Source of the DNA: Planctomycetales bacterium 10988
GTDB lineage: Bacteria > Planctomycetota > Planctomycetia > Pirellulales > Pb10988
Length of the DNA stretch: 64,000 bases
Assembly (NCBI GenBank): GCA_009664345.1
Contig: CP043547.1
Location: 4,678,709-4,742,708, forward strand
Direction: 5' to 3'
The notes below the pieces were generated by a model. The model was not told where the DNA came from. It saw only the letters and a list, made by a program, of their open reading frames with translations, and did not search any database. Below are positions 63,780 to 64,000 of this stretch, piece by piece; position 1 is the stretch's first letter, and each line of letters opens with the position of its first letter. Both the position numbers and the translations under genes were made by a program.

Positions 63780-64000
63780 TTAAAATTTCAAACCGGCTTC
63801 ACGAGCCGCATCGGCCAGAGCGGCGACTCGGCCATGGTATTTGTATTCACGGCGATCAAACGCCACTTGGGTCACTCCGGCTTCTTGAGCCCGAGCGCCT
63901 AACAGCTTGCCAACGGCGGCGGCTGCTTCTTTGTTTCCACCCGACTTCAAGGAAGACAAGTCTTTCTCCTTGGAAGACGCGGAACAGAGCGTCTTGCTGG
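63780..64000 (-). CDS. rplR: Ribosomal protein L18 (5' part beyond window)
   Basis: The minus-strand frame enters from the right edge and ends at the TAA at 63782-63780. The last residues ([26 protein letters not shown]) are the typical L18 C-terminus. L18 binds 5S rRNA. The gap to rpsE is 28 bases, consistent with one operon. Confidence 0.95.
   Translation of the reverse strand, partial: SKTLCSASSKEKDLSSLKSGGNKEAAAAVGKLLGARAQEAGVTQVAFDRREYKYHGRVAALADAAREAGLKF

Noticed and set aside
1-64000. CRISPR arrays, insertion sequences, prophage
   Set aside because: No regularly spaced repeats, no transposase or integrase and no phage structural genes were recognised in the window.

Overview
The window looks like a chromosomal segment of a member of the Planctomycetota, at roughly 50-55% GC by eye. 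The evidence is a set of lineage-typical proteins: a DUF1571 exported protein, two Hanks-type Ser/Thr kinases that share an unusual N-terminal module, large exported low-complexity proteins, and lysine-rich or coiled-coil small proteins. The gapped spc/alpha ribosomal operon fits the same picture. The genus cannot be assigned from the sequence alone. No tRNA, rRNA, CRISPR array, transposase or prophage was recognised.

Layout. 1-9.6 kb: the 5' part of an exported TPR protein running off the left edge, a membrane protein with a zinc-finger-like domain, a CRP/FNR regulator, a Ca2+/cation antiporter, a type III polyketide synthase with an unrecognised partner, a degenerate response regulator and a small basic protein. 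9.7-23 kb: a minus-strand chemosensory cluster in Pil-Chp (twitching/type IV pilus) order: TPR-PilG-type regulator, PilH-type regulator, PilI-like CheW, a giant PilJ-type receptor with nitrate/nitrite-sensor-like domains, a CheA-REC hybrid, a tandem CheW, a pentapeptide/MORN-like protein and a Ser/Thr kinase. 24-36 kb: a PstS-like phosphate-binding lipoprotein whose domain order looks circularly permuted, a LuxR-type regulator, an operon of pilT, a membrane-anchored PilB-like ATPase without Walker A lysine, and cvpA, then hisF, a second Ser/Thr kinase and an exported protein. 36-48 kb: radical SAM, NDH-2 and FabI genes mixed with accessory genes (GrpB, macro domain, tandem paralogues, possible immunity-type proteins). 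48-56 kb: peroxiredoxin, polyphosphate kinase, NnrD, a btaA-btaB pair for phosphorus-free betaine lipids, an FHA protein and DUF1571. 56.7-64 kb: the end of the spc/alpha operon (rplR, rpsE, rplO, secY, adk, rpsM, rpsK, rpoA, rplQ), without rpmD, map, infA, rpmJ or rpsD at their usual places.

How it fits together. The Pil-Chp-like cluster and the pilT/pilB-like pair probably belong to one surface-motility or signalling system that also uses eukaryotic-type kinases. The phosphate-binding protein, polyphosphate kinase and betaine-lipid genes hint at adaptation to low phosphate, although no Pho box was confirmed. An approximately 85-bp repeat with imperfect terminal inverted repeats occurs three times (near 8.4, 21.7 and 33.4 kb), each time beside a signalling gene, and matches no element known to me. 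The most unusual observations are the permuted PstS, the PilB-like pseudo-ATPase, the tandem-sensor receptor with an acidic insert, and this repeat.
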